Positions 55,301 through 63,227 of a stretch of DNA of 64,000 nucleotides are shown here, piece by piece (positions within the stretch are counted from its first letter, which is position 1; every line of letters begins with the position of its first letter). This DNA is from an uncultured Clostridia bacterium. GTDB lineage: Bacteria > Bacillota > Clostridia > Christensenellales > UBA1242. Under the pieces are notes generated by a model. That model was not told the DNA's origin. It saw only the letters and a list, made by a program, of their open reading frames with translations, and searched no databases. The DNA is taken from the NCBI GenBank assembly GCA_934754495.1, contig CAKVHW010000001.1, positions 191,015 through 255,014 on the forward strand, read 5' to 3'. The translations under genes were made by a program, and so were the position numbers.

Positions 55301-58164
55301 AATTTGAAATTACTCACGGCACAGCATTAAGTTCGCAAGGTAGACAACTTCCAGATGATCCAAAATTTGAGGGTTGGACATTTAAAGGCTGGTATGTTGC
55401 TGAAGCAGGCGATGTTGCTAGTTGGTTTAACGAAACAAATAGTCCAGTTGCAGGCAGATTTACTGCTAATACAAACGTATATTACGACACAAATGTATAT
55501 GCTTATTTCACAAGAGATAGTTATAGCGTTAAGATTATGTCTTACTGTTATGAATTAGGCGAAAAAGGTATTAGTAAATTTATTGATACCAGCAACAACC
55601 TAGTTGATGATGTTGTAAATCCAAGATTTACTTATTCCGTAAAACATAATAGTTCGCTTGATAATATTGACACAATCTTTGGTATTCCAACAAGTTCATT
55701 TGAATTTGATAAATACTATTATGTTACTGCTTTAGCAGACATTGGCACTGAAAAAATGAAAGAATTTAAAGTTAATGAAACACTAGTTGTTGGCGATATT
55801 TATGTTATTGCTAATTACACAAGAAAAACTTTCACAGTTAGATTCTATAACCAATCATATGCTGAATACGTAAGTTACACTGGTATTTACTATGGTGATT
55901 CAATAACAATCCCAACTTATGACCCAAAAATGGTTCCTCAAGGTTATCACTTTGAATACTGGTATTCAAGTGGAGTAGCCAAACTTACTGAAGACTTTAT
56001 TGTTAAGAGCGATATTGACTTTAGTCCATTTGTTGCTGCAAATAAATATCTATTTGCATTTAAGTACGAAAATGGTGAAGTTGGTACTGTTGGTGACGAA
56101 TTTAATAGTCACCCAGACTACTATGTAGATGGAATTTACAACTTGTCTATCTTTGATGGCGAGAATGTAGTTGTTCCATTCACAAGTACATTAATGTTTA
56201 AATTTGCTCCTTCATTTGGTTATAATTTATACAAACCAAATGTTGTAGTTAAGATTGTTAGAAATGGTGTAACACTTGGTAGTATTGGTGTTGGTCCTAC
56301 TATTGAATACGATGAGGAAAACAACAAATACAATATTACATTAGGTTCTAATTTGCTTAGATCTGCTACTATTGACGGAAAAGAAATTAAGTTTGAAAAT
56401 GGTGATCAATTTGTAATTGAAACAACAGGTATTGTAAATGACTACGTTATTGATACTGTTACAAATTCTGGCCCAATTCAAGGTACTGGCAATGAAGCAT
56501 ATTCATTTGATATCACATCAAATAAACGTCCTTATGGTTATATTACCGAAGGCGGAGTTCAAATCTTCACAATTAATTTGAGCAATGCTGATGGCAAAAA
56601 CACTAACATTATTCACGGCGAAAATGCTAAGATTGCTGTTAAGGTTAATAATTCATTCAACTACAAATCTGTAATTAGATTCTCAATCACCGATGGCATC
56701 ACAACTAAACATATTATGATTAAGGATAGAAATTTTGATGCAACAGGTGAAGGTTATACAATTTGTCATTTAGAAAATCAAAATGATGAATGGGTAGCCG
56801 AATTCTTATTTGAAGAAGTTAGGGGAATGTTAAGTGTTACCCTAGAAGAAACAAGCATTATTAACAATGACTACACAATTAAATTCCATATGGCGTTTGG
56901 TGGTGGAGTTAATGCTTGGTATCGCCGTCAAGTATTTGAAAACGCATTGGCTAAATATGAAAGAGGCTATGTTGTAGATAACTTTGCTGAATACTTTGTT
57001 CCTAGTCCTAATGTTGTAACACCTAACATTGACAATGTTTCTAGCGAACAATATAGTGGTAGTTATGTTTGGTGTTATAACCCTTGGTGGGATAACCATC
57101 AAACAAACTGGTATATGGCTAATAATGATGCTATTAATTGGGATGATGTTACTCGCGACAACTACTTGAGTTACTTCACTCCTGTTGATGCTGGCACTAA
57201 GTTTAGTGCTAATACCGACCTTTACACATTCTACTTTATAAATACAGTTACTGTTGGGGTAGAAAGTAAAGAAGGTGCTAAGGGCGCATTCACTGCCACT
57301 TCAACTGCCGACATGCACGACCCAAGTGCAACTGATATGGCAGGTTATGCTTATGCATTTGATTACACTGTAAACATTGCATACTCTAATAATATTCCTG
57401 TAATTTCAGTAATTGGCGAAAGAGATTCTTATGATGTTGTAATTTTACCATATAGCACATATATGCGCATGACTGTTGGTCAAACAGTTACAGTTTCCAA
57501 AAATGAAACAGAAAATTACATTATCACAATTAGTGCTAATGGTTATAGTTATTACAAACAAGGTCAAGCCGTTTCTATGGCAACTAAAGTTGTTTATGCT
57601 AATGGTGTTTATAGTGTAAGCGAAACTCCTGAAGGTGGCACTGAATACACTAAATACACAGTTACTCCTAATGGCAACAACTATCGTATCTGCTTAAATA
57701 AAGTTGATCAAAACTTCAGTTTGGCTTCTAATGAAAGCACATACACCATCAACACTTATTCTGTTGTTTATACTACTCCAAACGGAGAAAAACATTTGGA
57801 AGAAGTAAGATATGGAGAAAAAGTTGTTAACATTCCAGAAGTTAGCGCAAACTTCCTTCAAAAGGTTGTTTATGTTGTAAAACATGCTAATGGCACAACA
57901 GAAACAGTTAGTGCAAAAACATTAAAAGCAATTGAGTTTACTCAAGATGCAACAATTGAAATCAAGGTTGAAACAAACGTTGTGATTGTTGTATTGATTG
58001 CTGTTGCTGGTGCTGTTGTGATTGGTTTAATTATTACCTTAATTATTAAGGCAAAAAATAGCCACAACACAAGAAAACGTGTAAGCAAAGAAAACAAAGA
58101 AATGTTTGAACGTCTTGCACAAGATAAACAACAAAATAATGACGAACACGGCCCTAGAATTTAA
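46345..58164 (+). CDS. Giant (3,939-residue) membrane-anchored surface protein with DUF6273-like head and InlB-type repeats
   Basis: The protein begins with a signal peptide (about 1-34, ending near SYAANTT). Residues about 45-510 look like a DUF6273-type domain: DYGEYPQTF, later VEPLRWRI and SYIRNWLNG, the usual YPQ/W-R/WLN pattern. Roughly 2,300 residues of beta-rich, Thr/Asn/Tyr-rich segments follow, probably Ig-like modules. InlB/Flg_new-type repeats lie near 2790-3210 (GYKFANWGL, FKGWYVAE, GYHFEYWYS). A single membrane helix (about 3878-3902) and a basic/acidic cytosolic tail of about 37 residues end it. There is no LPXTG. An adhesin or surface sensor role is inferred. AAAGGAAAACAA precedes the ATG. 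Confidence 0.88.
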   Translation: MKNGKKLLSFILIALSSVFCIGSLNLKPSAPSYAANTTKVAKIYTGNSLKEGDIIDYGEYPQTFVAGGYDYVKNDMSTYLSSSLSDNPDFATNGYYVVKKAFSDLKVGDKVYLMDIAGTYDEKYPYAEYRDGVYKTGSSLYGSKNDPRKYVDDVQTGTYNSKDTYKQVATKLTSAESGNVQSTVKYNSNSTKYMFKVEPLRWRITYKSGSVLTLVCMTIVDAMDFNLFDSNGNNWTYSYIRNWLNGGSGYSHQKVGVAYNVENSTSGDRIKRYNWFDWGDYGFGNSTSYSEGSRNSILKDSSNLYNKGSFYLRAFSSSERNYILKQSRQAAGSWPGTSGNNYPISYSSGTEKGTNDPRARITVDDYITLVTSYIGLGGTNWANNDFYLDNYSDYAVANGFVDNFEYNGEINSVSRKRTGNYGYIWTMFADTLDVGTQYPVYDINNAVCVHNLRHALQINTKNYTKSTSYSTTQFWYFGGSYSGVNIDDQGLGKVNSMDQSYGVVPQIKIDTQSIDYISRIDDDGLTTTGSENNIVSNNSGTNRQFVLGEFTYDFKNQDNGSGQPQTPIKMDLTTATKTSTGYHVTAYIKEGKIADDDYVKIIISGSKIDTSTLIYPISTNIRYIYIKGNEIKDNKFTFDFTAGSTTSVTNLYVYAFYCTSDLKQTYGIRDANQEGRNASLQYSTINFVRLYSNGNEESRTTQALFKGMNFTLDKVEIGNGQSGYWFTDVEKAKDFAKNPDASNGSTPEGGIPWTKEDVEKGYKTMTFDGSVTTYYSIAGTLSHSVNIVNADSSYYFKYNGKSIYPEVSSSGFPVIEKVSSAYSTKLTIVIKYPYINSYIHEDGTLKKPRISVLKKDGVYGECEASWISECTKVFFTGSFTEIKELEYTIDFNNTGSSDNVTFKVLGLDGNVGTKPTENTYNINFNYTGEEKAKFGTAKIGGVEKDVNSTTISGISYGKSVTSNLKFNTGYYIPPTTKNGELGLNVPKMSFSYAGIIRDKNGYRYADGATYPNTKEYFYAGQRIRIDNTGAGINFDGNENRQYYVTYTSTTAGVTGLTGLGLTKDVDGSYMYINNNDEKANGFIFKPVYSVYINGATTPIVIDSTTLEATGDTYTIQSNGINAYVLKVLNKDSVSFTKANDSGSTVVSEAVYHFPSIKISTFMDEVAKTSLGGNEYTAVVKVQYAVFAVTSSEGVTKEMILNNRVGDANTFAKFDTSSLYNYVLEYEPSEGNINRYELTITSSTTKYYNPWVEYVKDVVIEVNGNQFAENNNFKSFKGKDIWTDSFSTGRNGDAWNGSKMWFYSDGEKIIQLTSFNMNGIPMYGSSIADLDAYGLGTITINGKEYEVFSIDGVDIKIKYNVNTNAIDIDYTFDFVASNIQFGFSGVSEYDYSVKFISTANGKSGSAASYAEGQELIVNNKSSELKYKETKYPVGTSFDFTSIPNLRSYVNGYINGESVMVFTPITIGSMDYYLCSGGDGWTIESNNGSYIEYTVIYGGDELIAYKLVNGSDSVYIQKPKNTASFLGSAKELVGFELANSADATKLVDVDGKQIVAAGKTTDNRSYYTFTQILNTTYVFSDTFSSITFIAVYDTCSINVKIDGWAAGREEYNLIEEYLLKNPTEVDAFKVVKTYDAEGNLRNTDYYLKDTLYNTVITNEQVSATGSLVTFAQNFANANGQITKDYGTFKGFFRRTYGAIEMAVSAGLLYKEGTNYLVNASSYLPVTLNGVVMYVRNNDGEANYNSTIYQVVLDYDGFVSDVTAYELFTSGEAGEGGTRFKSNNVELVTLFEVKLYSVISKFTEKQLNALIANVNNVSTVLSGVVTGQNLQLTYTLQDAYTHTDLSTQFRVTVGGTALNMVSYTIDENGEMKFTDGGYALVIDGNQYKVVIAAQSVVANIEVSLKKTGESDFEFVANKYDIVVNDPTLTKVNNSGISYNLGAFSGEVTSGVVSKQTYGNTTTITFTIDNAFKTSGYKFNVFVAQDDEETPIESAEWVSGKLSLASGRTIIGGITFVVYSSGQVYSIKIESGVTRAIRFEFDEECINDISFKQYSPIHTTVAGVDYSTNTTDDKLQKAPDGKDNIAKTVYASTFVYGSENIAVTRDGKLANNDRARMLYGDKIKYTVALTDGYTDGFVVFNINNSYIIPFGKLTRLSETNKDLVLNNGRGTSVTINITSITSNAITYTIGSDATTSVTITKDSETEYTITQRSQIAKLTIADGTYTLSFSANFAEKGDSNLLVYAEQYKLTSASGNDVTVNSRNRYTEDLKKLIIADDQPNEWQFNDVKISNSNQQTTASYGDYVALKFKPSTTYTHNLPVFSNGTTLFYIAGMGVDYSEHGVTFYDNHYYLNRNNDGDYVYRIDKTFNTTGLSSATYTLSYYNPQGVLLLKITINANLFKGFDDYYQDFTIGECEKFEPGTTYTFEYLVKSGNDSIQDGNTNYELNKYTVAFVKRVLVDVSKNKYENRGTVKYAEAGVTKAYIVKVTYNQTFVNPFSLGISNFGQEEGYTYSNEDKWYDFTNGNYTEYMFSGNTSQSVTGHMVLSATYTENIYNMVFAKPSQNTGDYKEYGVLRSNLTADHVFNNKGDINLNFTENTITYKIYHSKVKGLSFGFYVYAGYDQTLPIFNIGYNGKVIKIYMPGDTNAGEPDEKGVYSYTCDGIIITVTPTSDSTGAFYNYTYAGKQFLSLRVIKNADVARELNPKNSSYANNALSTYYNIWFTTEILGMTDNSSVNISVEGFSELNKYSLTLKGMNMEVVGEKNHNLANDYSDYTTTDYTKVYTHGATLEKLPTIEVARGYKFANWGLDDKFEKTTAYPYTALYSNTVLYPKFTVNTSKLQVYGNGGIFINDQKASALTIAGITIGSIRFGDGTIAEKTVSYTDETVFRVTINRQYTKNEFKFSLRSSGNAPVDNNVVLNVSEPEKNKQNDGYEYVYTITVKYFDSNQRAYLQVENDNVVSNRYTLQFYVPTAIDYETMGVTIDKLSGGEFEITHGTALSSQGRQLPDDPKFEGWTFKGWYVAEAGDVASWFNETNSPVAGRFTANTNVYYDTNVYAYFTRDSYSVKIMSYCYELGEKGISKFIDTSNNLVDDVVNPRFTYSVKHNSSLDNIDTIFGIPTSSFEFDKYYYVTALADIGTEKMKEFKVNETLVVGDIYVIANYTRKTFTVRFYNQSYAEYVSYTGIYYGDSITIPTYDPKMVPQGYHFEYWYSSGVAKLTEDFIVKSDIDFSPFVAANKYLFAFKYENGEVGTVGDEFNSHPDYYVDGIYNLSIFDGENVVVPFTSTLMFKFAPSFGYNLYKPNVVVKIVRNGVTLGSIGVGPTIEYDEENNKYNITLGSNLLRSATIDGKEIKFENGDQFVIETTGIVNDYVIDTVTNSGPIQGTGNEAYSFDITSNKRPYGYITEGGVQIFTINLSNADGKNTNIIHGENAKIAVKVNNSFNYKSVIRFSITDGITTKHIMIKDRNFDATGEGYTICHLENQNDEWVAEFLFEEVRGMLSVTLEETSIINNDYTIKFHMAFGGGVNAWYRRQVFENALAKYERGYVVDNFAEYFVPSPNVVTPNIDNVSSEQYSGSYVWCYNPWWDNHQTNWYMANNDAINWDDVTRDNYLSYFTPVDAGTKFSANTDLYTFYFINTVTVGVESKEGAKGAFTATSTADMHDPSATDMAGYAYAFDYTVNIAYSNNIPVISVIGERDSYDVVILPYSTYMRMTVGQTVTVSKNETENYIITISANGYSYYKQGQAVSMATKVVYANGVYSVSETPEGGTEYTKYTVTPNGNNYRICLNKVDQNFSLASNESTYTINTYSVVYTTPNGEKHLEEVRYGEKVVNIPEVSANFLQKVVYVVKHANGTTETVSAKTLKAIEFTQDATIEIKVETNVVIVVLIAVAGAVVIGLIITLIIKAKNSHNTRKRVSKENKEMFERLAQDKQQNNDEHGPRI

Positions 58165-58173
58165 TTTTAGGTC

Positions 58174-58214
58174 ACAAAAAAAACACCAACTAAAATATAG
58201 TTGGTGTTTTTTTT
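58174..58214 (+). terminator. Bidirectional terminator after the giant gene
   Basis: AACACCAACTA and TAGTTGGTGTT form the stem with long A and T tracts. Confidence 0.92.
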
Positions 58215-58229
58215 GTACTTACTTTAGGT

Positions 58230-58469
58230 TTAACTTGCAATTAACAAAGGATTATTAACAATGTCGTCAAAAAATTCTGACACCGAAATATTAAGCACCT
58301 TGCACAATTTAACAATTGTGGCAAGTGTAACTTTTTTGCTGTCGTTGTTGACAATTCCATTTATGGTTCGGCTTGACACCTTGCTAAGTTTACTAAGCGC
58401 ATTTTGGTCTAAACCTTGTTCAGCCATTAATTGTTTTACTTTGATTGAGATTGCCGTTTTTACATTCAT
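58230..58469 (-). CDS. XRE-family (Cro/C1-type) transcriptional regulator
   Basis: A 79-residue single-domain helix-turn-helix protein: QNALSKLSKVSSRTINGIVN is the HTH and VTLATIVKLCKVLNISVSEF the following helices. The ATG at 58469 follows AGGGGG, while the open frame extends further upstream without a ribosome site. It is convergent with the giant surface protein gene, but nothing ties it to that gene's control. Confidence 0.88.
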   Translation of the reverse strand: MNVKTAISIKVKQLMAEQGLDQNALSKLSKVSSRTINGIVNNDSKKVTLATIVKLCKVLNISVSEFFDDIVNNPLLIAS

Positions 58470-58601
58470 TTGTATCGTCCCCCTTATAATCACAAATATA
58501 TTAACACATTTTTCCGATTTTTGTCTGATTAAGTGACATCTATTTTTGGGCGATTTTAACTTGTTTTGTCGAAAAAAGTAATATATGGTAAAATTTTGCA
58601 A

Positions 58602-58814
58602 TATGATTTTTTAAAACCAAAAAATATTGACTAATATATTAGAATATTGTAGGTTTTTGTGTGTAAAAAACTAATAATCTGGCAATATGTTTAACATTTT
58701 GACCTGTCGACAATTTATATACTTATATATAACCTTGTTGGTGTTAATGTAGTAAAAATTAATAAAGTAAATATAATGTTTAATTATTTGCCACAAACAA
58801 CTTAAAGCGAATAA
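58602..58814. other. AT-rich gap with no recognised feature
   Basis: I see no gene or RNA here. It should contain upstream sequence for neither flanking gene except by read-through, since both neighbours are transcribed leftward and the YhhN gene ends to its right. Confidence 0.3.
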
Positions 58815-58847
58815 AAAAAACACACTCAATATAAAAGTGTGTTTTTT
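58815..58847 (-). terminator. Terminator of the YhhN-family gene
   Basis: AAAAAACACACT and AGTGTGTTTTTT pair around a 9-nt loop. Confidence 0.88.
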
Positions 58848-58854
58848 ATGATTT

Positions 58855-59556
58855 TTAAACAAACATTAAGAATGCTACAATCATAATTTGAGCAACATAA
58901 TATGTTCCAAGGTTTAAGCCCCAGTTAAGGTTTGTGCTTTTGTTTGGAGCAAAGTAGATAAATGAAAGTACTAGATCACTAATTAAGAATAGTAGTAGTG
59001 CACTAGCAACAATCCATAGTTTGCTTACAAGTATTGCAAGTGCAACCATAAATGCAAGCGTAATGCAAATTACAAAAGTGTAACCATAACATTGTGGTTT
59101 AAATCTTCCAAAGTCAATTCCAAGTTTATTGGCATTAACAGATATTAGGGTTGCCACAACAGCACCAATAGCAAGAGCAACAAAGAATGGCACTAAAATG
59201 TCGGCACTTTTATTAGCATACAATCCAAAGCCAATTATGTACATAATGTGACCAATGGCAAAGCATAAAAATCCGCCGTTTAGATATTGCCCTTCATGTG
59301 GACGATAAATTTCTTTTAAGCCAAGTAAAATGTCACCAAGCATGCCCATTACAAGCCCAAGCATAATAAATAGCACGTAGGTTTCAATTGTGCTTTTTAG
59401 CATGATAGCCACAAAACCAGCCACAACAAAAGCAACCGATGCAATTAGTTTTGTCCAGAAAAATGGCATTCCAACCTTTTTAGATTTTGTTACTATTAAT
59501 GTGATAAGACTTGCGAAGCTTAATAGTAAAAATATAACTCGAAGTGCGGTTTTCAT
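58855..59556 (-). CDS. YhhN/TMEM86-family membrane protein
   Basis: A 233-residue protein with about eight membrane helices. GMLGDILLGL, the GGFLCFAIGHIMYIIGF segment and LFLISDLVLSFIYF match the two Asp-containing helices of the YhhN family, whose characterised animal members (TMEM86) are lysoplasmalogenases. Whether the bacterial protein cleaves lysoplasmalogen is not known, though plasmalogens do occur in anaerobic Clostridia. AAGGAG precedes the ATG. Confidence 0.85.
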   Translation of the reverse strand: MKTALRVIFLLLSFASLITLIVTKSKKVGMPFFWTKLIASVAFVVAGFVAIMLKSTIETYVLFIMLGLVMGMLGDILLGLKEIYRPHEGQYLNGGFLCFAIGHIMYIIGFGLYANKSADILVPFFVALAIGAVVATLISVNANKLGIDFGRFKPQCYGYTFVICITLAFMVALAILVSKLWIVASALLLFLISDLVLSFIYFAPNKSTNLNWGLNLGTYYVAQIMIVAFLMFV

Positions 59557-59717
59557 AAAAACTCCTTTAATTATTTAATTTTAATTACAATAAATTATAG
59601 CCTAAGATTAAAAAAAACACAAACATTAATTTAACTAGTTGCAAAAAACAGTAAAAAAATATATAATTTAGTATTTATTAAAGGCATTATTTAGCCTTTT
59701 ATAAGTTGGAGTAGTTT

Positions 59718-61736
59718 ATGAACGATTTTAACGACATTAGATTAAAAAATATGATAGAACACCGTCCAGTGTTTAAAAAACGTGCAGTTGTGACATCTGG
59801 CATGCCATATGGCAACAAAGATATGCACTATGGACACGTGTTGGGCATGGCGCTTTATGCCGATTTTATGGCACGTTTTCTTCGTGACCGTATTGGTGCT
59901 GATAATGTAATATATGTGTCAGGTTCTGACTGTTATGGTAGCCCAAGCCTAGAAGGGTATCGTAAAATGCAAGAAAAAGGCTATACTGGCACTATTGAAG
60001 ACATGGTTAAAGAAAAGTATAATAGCCATGTTCGTGACTGGAATGCTTACGAAATAAGTTTTAATGGTTATTATGGCTCTGCACTAGAACCTGCTAAAGA
60101 TTTTCATGCAAAAACAAGTGCCGAAGTTTTTGAAAAACTTTACAAAAATGGTCACCTTATGAAAATGAGCACCTATCAATTCTATGACGAAGAAAAACAA
60201 ACTTTCCTTAATGGTAGACAAGTTGTTGGTAAATGCCCATATGAAGGTTGTACAAGCGAAAAAGGCTATGCCGATGAATGCGACTTTGGCCACCAATATT
60301 TGCCACAAGATCTTATTGACCCAGTGTCAACCCTAAGCGGTAAAAAGCCAGTACTAAAGAAAATTGAAAACTGGTACTTTGATTTACAAGACCAACTAGA
60401 CACTGTTACTAAGTGGCTAGACTACACCGAGAAAAATACTCCAATTAGACCTTTCGCCGTAAAGGAAATGAGAGAGTTTTTGAAAAAACCTGAAGTTTAT
60501 ATCAAAAAAGATCAAATGAGTTTTTATGAAAACATTAAAGATAAACTTCCAGCACATGAATTAAGAGAAGATAAAAGCAAGGCAAGTTTCGTGTTGGTAT
60601 TTGATAAACTTACCGACCGTGAAGATGCTTGTACACTTCTAAGCCAAGCGGAAATAAGATATCGTACAGGTAAGACCCTAACTCCATTTAGAATTAGTGG
60701 AAACATCGAGTGGGGTGTTAAAGTTCCTGTTGAAGACGGAATGAAAGACCTTACGTTCTATTGTTGGCCAGAAAGCCTATGGGCACCTATAAGTTTTACA
60801 AAAACTTACCTTAACTCAATTGGCAAACCAGCCGATGATTGGAAAAAATGGTGGTGCAGTAAAGACTGCCAAATTTGGCAAATCCTAGGCGAAGACAACT
60901 TGCAATTCTATGGAATTCCACAACATGCAATGTGGATTGCCACACAAAAGAATCCAGAAATTCCAGCACCAGAAGGCGAACTTCAATTTAGTAATTTGCT
61001 AATTAATAAGTTTAGTTTATTTTTAGGAGCTAAGGCAAGTTCAAGCGGAAAAATTCATGCACCAAGCCCACAAGAACTTTTAAATTACTATACATCTGAC
61101 CAACTTAGAATGCACTTTTTGGGCTTAAGTGTGGGTGCTACAAGTGCAACATTCTGCCCAAAACCATTTAATCCAGATGCTAAGGCAGACGAACCAGACC
61201 CAGTATTAAAAGACGGCAACCTACTTACAAATGTTTACAATCGTGTACTAAGAAGCCTATTCTATACATGGCAAAAATATTTTGACGGCGAAATTCCTTA
61301 CAAGGAAATTAGTGAGCAAGTGTTAAAAGATTGCACATTGTCAATTTTAAAATATGAAAAACTTATGATGGATAATAAATTCCATATGGTTATGTACGAA
61401 CTTGATGGCTTAATTAGAAATGCAAACAAGTATTGGGTAAAAAATATTAAACTTGCCGAAGATGCCAATGATAAGAATATGATTGCTCAAACAATTGCCG
61501 ACACACTACATATGTGTAAAGTCGCTATGGTATTATTGCACCCTGTTGTGCCAGCAAACATCGAGAAATTGGCAAAAGACCTTGGTGTTTCTGACAATAT
61601 CTTTAGTTGGGACGGAATTGAACAACCAATTTACAACTTCTTTGAAAACAAAGAACATCACAAACCAATGTTTTTGGAAGCAAAACAAGACTTCTTTAAA
61701 AAGCACCCATCACAATTTGTTTTTGATGAAGAATAA
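59718..61736 (+). CDS. metG: Methionyl-tRNA synthetase with an altered KMSKS loop
   Basis: This class I synthetase of 672 residues should charge tRNA-Met. The HIGH motif is MHYGH (near residue 36). The connective domain has GKCPYEGC and EKGYADECDFGHQYLP, then LIDPVSTLSGKKPV, a layout known from MetRS. The second signature, normally KMSKS, reads KASSSGK (near 440). The usual D-E/A-H-G strand reads SGSDCYGSP. The gene is intact and well translated (GGAG, no frameshift), so it may be a divergent functional clade or a specialised paralogue. No terminal tRNA-binding OB domain is seen. Confidence 0.85.
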   Translation: MNDFNDIRLKNMIEHRPVFKKRAVVTSGMPYGNKDMHYGHVLGMALYADFMARFLRDRIGADNVIYVSGSDCYGSPSLEGYRKMQEKGYTGTIEDMVKEKYNSHVRDWNAYEISFNGYYGSALEPAKDFHAKTSAEVFEKLYKNGHLMKMSTYQFYDEEKQTFLNGRQVVGKCPYEGCTSEKGYADECDFGHQYLPQDLIDPVSTLSGKKPVLKKIENWYFDLQDQLDTVTKWLDYTEKNTPIRPFAVKEMREFLKKPEVYIKKDQMSFYENIKDKLPAHELREDKSKASFVLVFDKLTDREDACTLLSQAEIRYRTGKTLTPFRISGNIEWGVKVPVEDGMKDLTFYCWPESLWAPISFTKTYLNSIGKPADDWKKWWCSKDCQIWQILGEDNLQFYGIPQHAMWIATQKNPEIPAPEGELQFSNLLINKFSLFLGAKASSSGKIHAPSPQELLNYYTSDQLRMHFLGLSVGATSATFCPKPFNPDAKADEPDPVLKDGNLLTNVYNRVLRSLFYTWQKYFDGEIPYKEISEQVLKDCTLSILKYEKLMMDNKFHMVMYELDGLIRNANKYWVKNIKLAEDANDKNMIAQTIADTLHMCKVAMVLLHPVVPANIEKLAKDLGVSDNIFSWDGIEQPIYNFFENKEHHKPMFLEAKQDFFKKHPSQFVFDEE

Positions 61737-61854
61737 TCTTAAAATTTAAGGTTTTATTAGATTTATGTTGTTTGTGTTGATTATAATAAAGAATGCTAAT
61801 ATAATCATACAACCATACTAGTAAAATCATATTCATTGATTATAAAGTTAATAT

Positions 61855-61892
61855 AAAAAAAGACGTGAAAATTACTTCCACGTCTTTTTTTA
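61855..61892 (+). terminator. metG terminator
   Basis: AAAAAAAGACGTG and CACGTCTTTTTTT form the stem. It sits 120 bp after the stop. Confidence 0.88.
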
Positions 61893-61997
61893 AAGTTGTT
61901 TATATTTTTGTAATTATTTTTATTTTGTTGTTTGCATTATCTTGATGTTTTAATTTTAATAAACAATATCATTAAATAATTACATTATGTATTGGTG

Positions 61998-62921
61998 TTA
62001 TTTTCTGCCTGATAATCTTCTTACTAGTTTTTGAGCGAGAGTAAGTTTTGGTGTAGCACTTGTAGTTGGGTTGTTTAGTTTGTTTATGGCATTTAATACT
62101 GTTAGTGGAACATCTTTGTTTTGTTCAAATATTAGTGGAAGTTGGTCTTCATTTATTGGGTGTGGCAAGTCTGCTTTTCCTACTTCTATTGTAAATGCAG
62201 GTACACCTAAGTATTCTGACACCCAGTCAGAATACCCGCCAGTGCTGTTTTCGGTTTTAACAATTTGATAACCAGTTACGTTTGCAATGGCTTCGGCAAT
62301 TCCACGGTCACGTGCAATTTGTTCGGCATCTAGCATCTCAAATCCGTAGTAAATCACTTCGCCTTTGGTGTGATATGATATTGTTGCATTTGGCTGATTT
62401 TTGTTGGTAAAATTAATTAAGTTGTTTACTTCCCGCTCGCTATTTGGGTAATACCCAACAAAATTTCCAGGAGCAGGGCAAAATACATTTTGACTTCCGC
62501 CTCCCCATAATGCGTCAAAATTCACATTTAAGTCAACCGCATTGGCGTCAGCCTTCCATTGACTAAAATCAGTGTTTCCGCCGTTTACATTTGTTAAAAA
62601 CTCTTTAAGTCTTTCACATTTAATGCCGTCTAGGCCATCAAGTACCAAACGCACGCCGTCGGGATTAACCATTGGAATAAAATACATTCCACCGTCAATG
62701 GGTTTTTGATATAAGTATTTCACCAAATCAACAATAAGCGGTGCAGTTATGTATTCTCGTGCATGAATTGCACCTTCCACTAGTAATTGATTTCCTTCAT
62801 AACTTCCTATGTGCACACCATACACTGGCTGACTAAGTAGACTGTAGCCCACAGTGAAAAAGTCAACTTTTTCTAGCCCCGCCAAACTATATATTCGCTC
62901 GTAAATATCGTTAATAGTCAT
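61998..62921 (-). CDS. M14-family zinc carboxypeptidase, probably acting on muropeptides
   Basis: The 307-residue protein has the M14 zinc site HAREY (His53, Glu56), a third ligand in SYHTKGEVIYYG (near 181), and the catalytic Glu in FTIEVGK (near 244). It best resembles gamma-D-glutamyl-L-diamino acid peptidases. No signal peptide is seen, so it probably works in the cytosol on recycled cell-wall peptides. The C-terminal 25 residues are basic. Only short stretches of non-coding AT-rich DNA lie around it. Confidence 0.88.
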   Translation of the reverse strand: MTINDIYERIYSLAGLEKVDFFTVGYSLLSQPVYGVHIGSYEGNQLLVEGAIHAREYITAPLIVDLVKYLYQKPIDGGMYFIPMVNPDGVRLVLDGLDGIKCERLKEFLTNVNGGNTDFSQWKADANAVDLNVNFDALWGGGSQNVFCPAPGNFVGYYPNSEREVNNLINFTNKNQPNATISYHTKGEVIYYGFEMLDAEQIARDRGIAEAIANVTGYQIVKTENSTGGYSDWVSEYLGVPAFTIEVGKADLPHPINEDQLPLIFEQNKDVPLTVLNAINKLNNPTTSATPKLTLAQKLVRRLSGRK

Positions 62922-63110
62922 ATTTATTACCCCTTTTTCCTATGTAGTGTTATATGATTTTCTTCACCTTTTGTGACACTTTGTGTTTTAAAACTAACAT
63001 TACATAAAAAGGAACAAATAAAAACGAAAATAATTGGTTAATTATTTAAAAATAATTAATTCTTAAACAAACGCAAAAATAATGACACATTAAAATTGCT
63101 TAGTATAATA

Positions 63111-63141
63111 AAAAAGCACCTAAATGATATAGGTGCTTTTT
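63111..63141 (-). terminator. Terminator downstream of the 130-residue membrane protein gene
   Basis: AGCACCTA and TAGGTGCT form the stem with A/T tracts on both sides. Confidence 0.85.
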
Positions 63142-63227
63142 GTTATCGAATAAAATCAACTTTATCTAACAATATCAATTAATTTTTCTGATATAAAATT
63201 AATCATATAAAATTCATAATAAAACTT

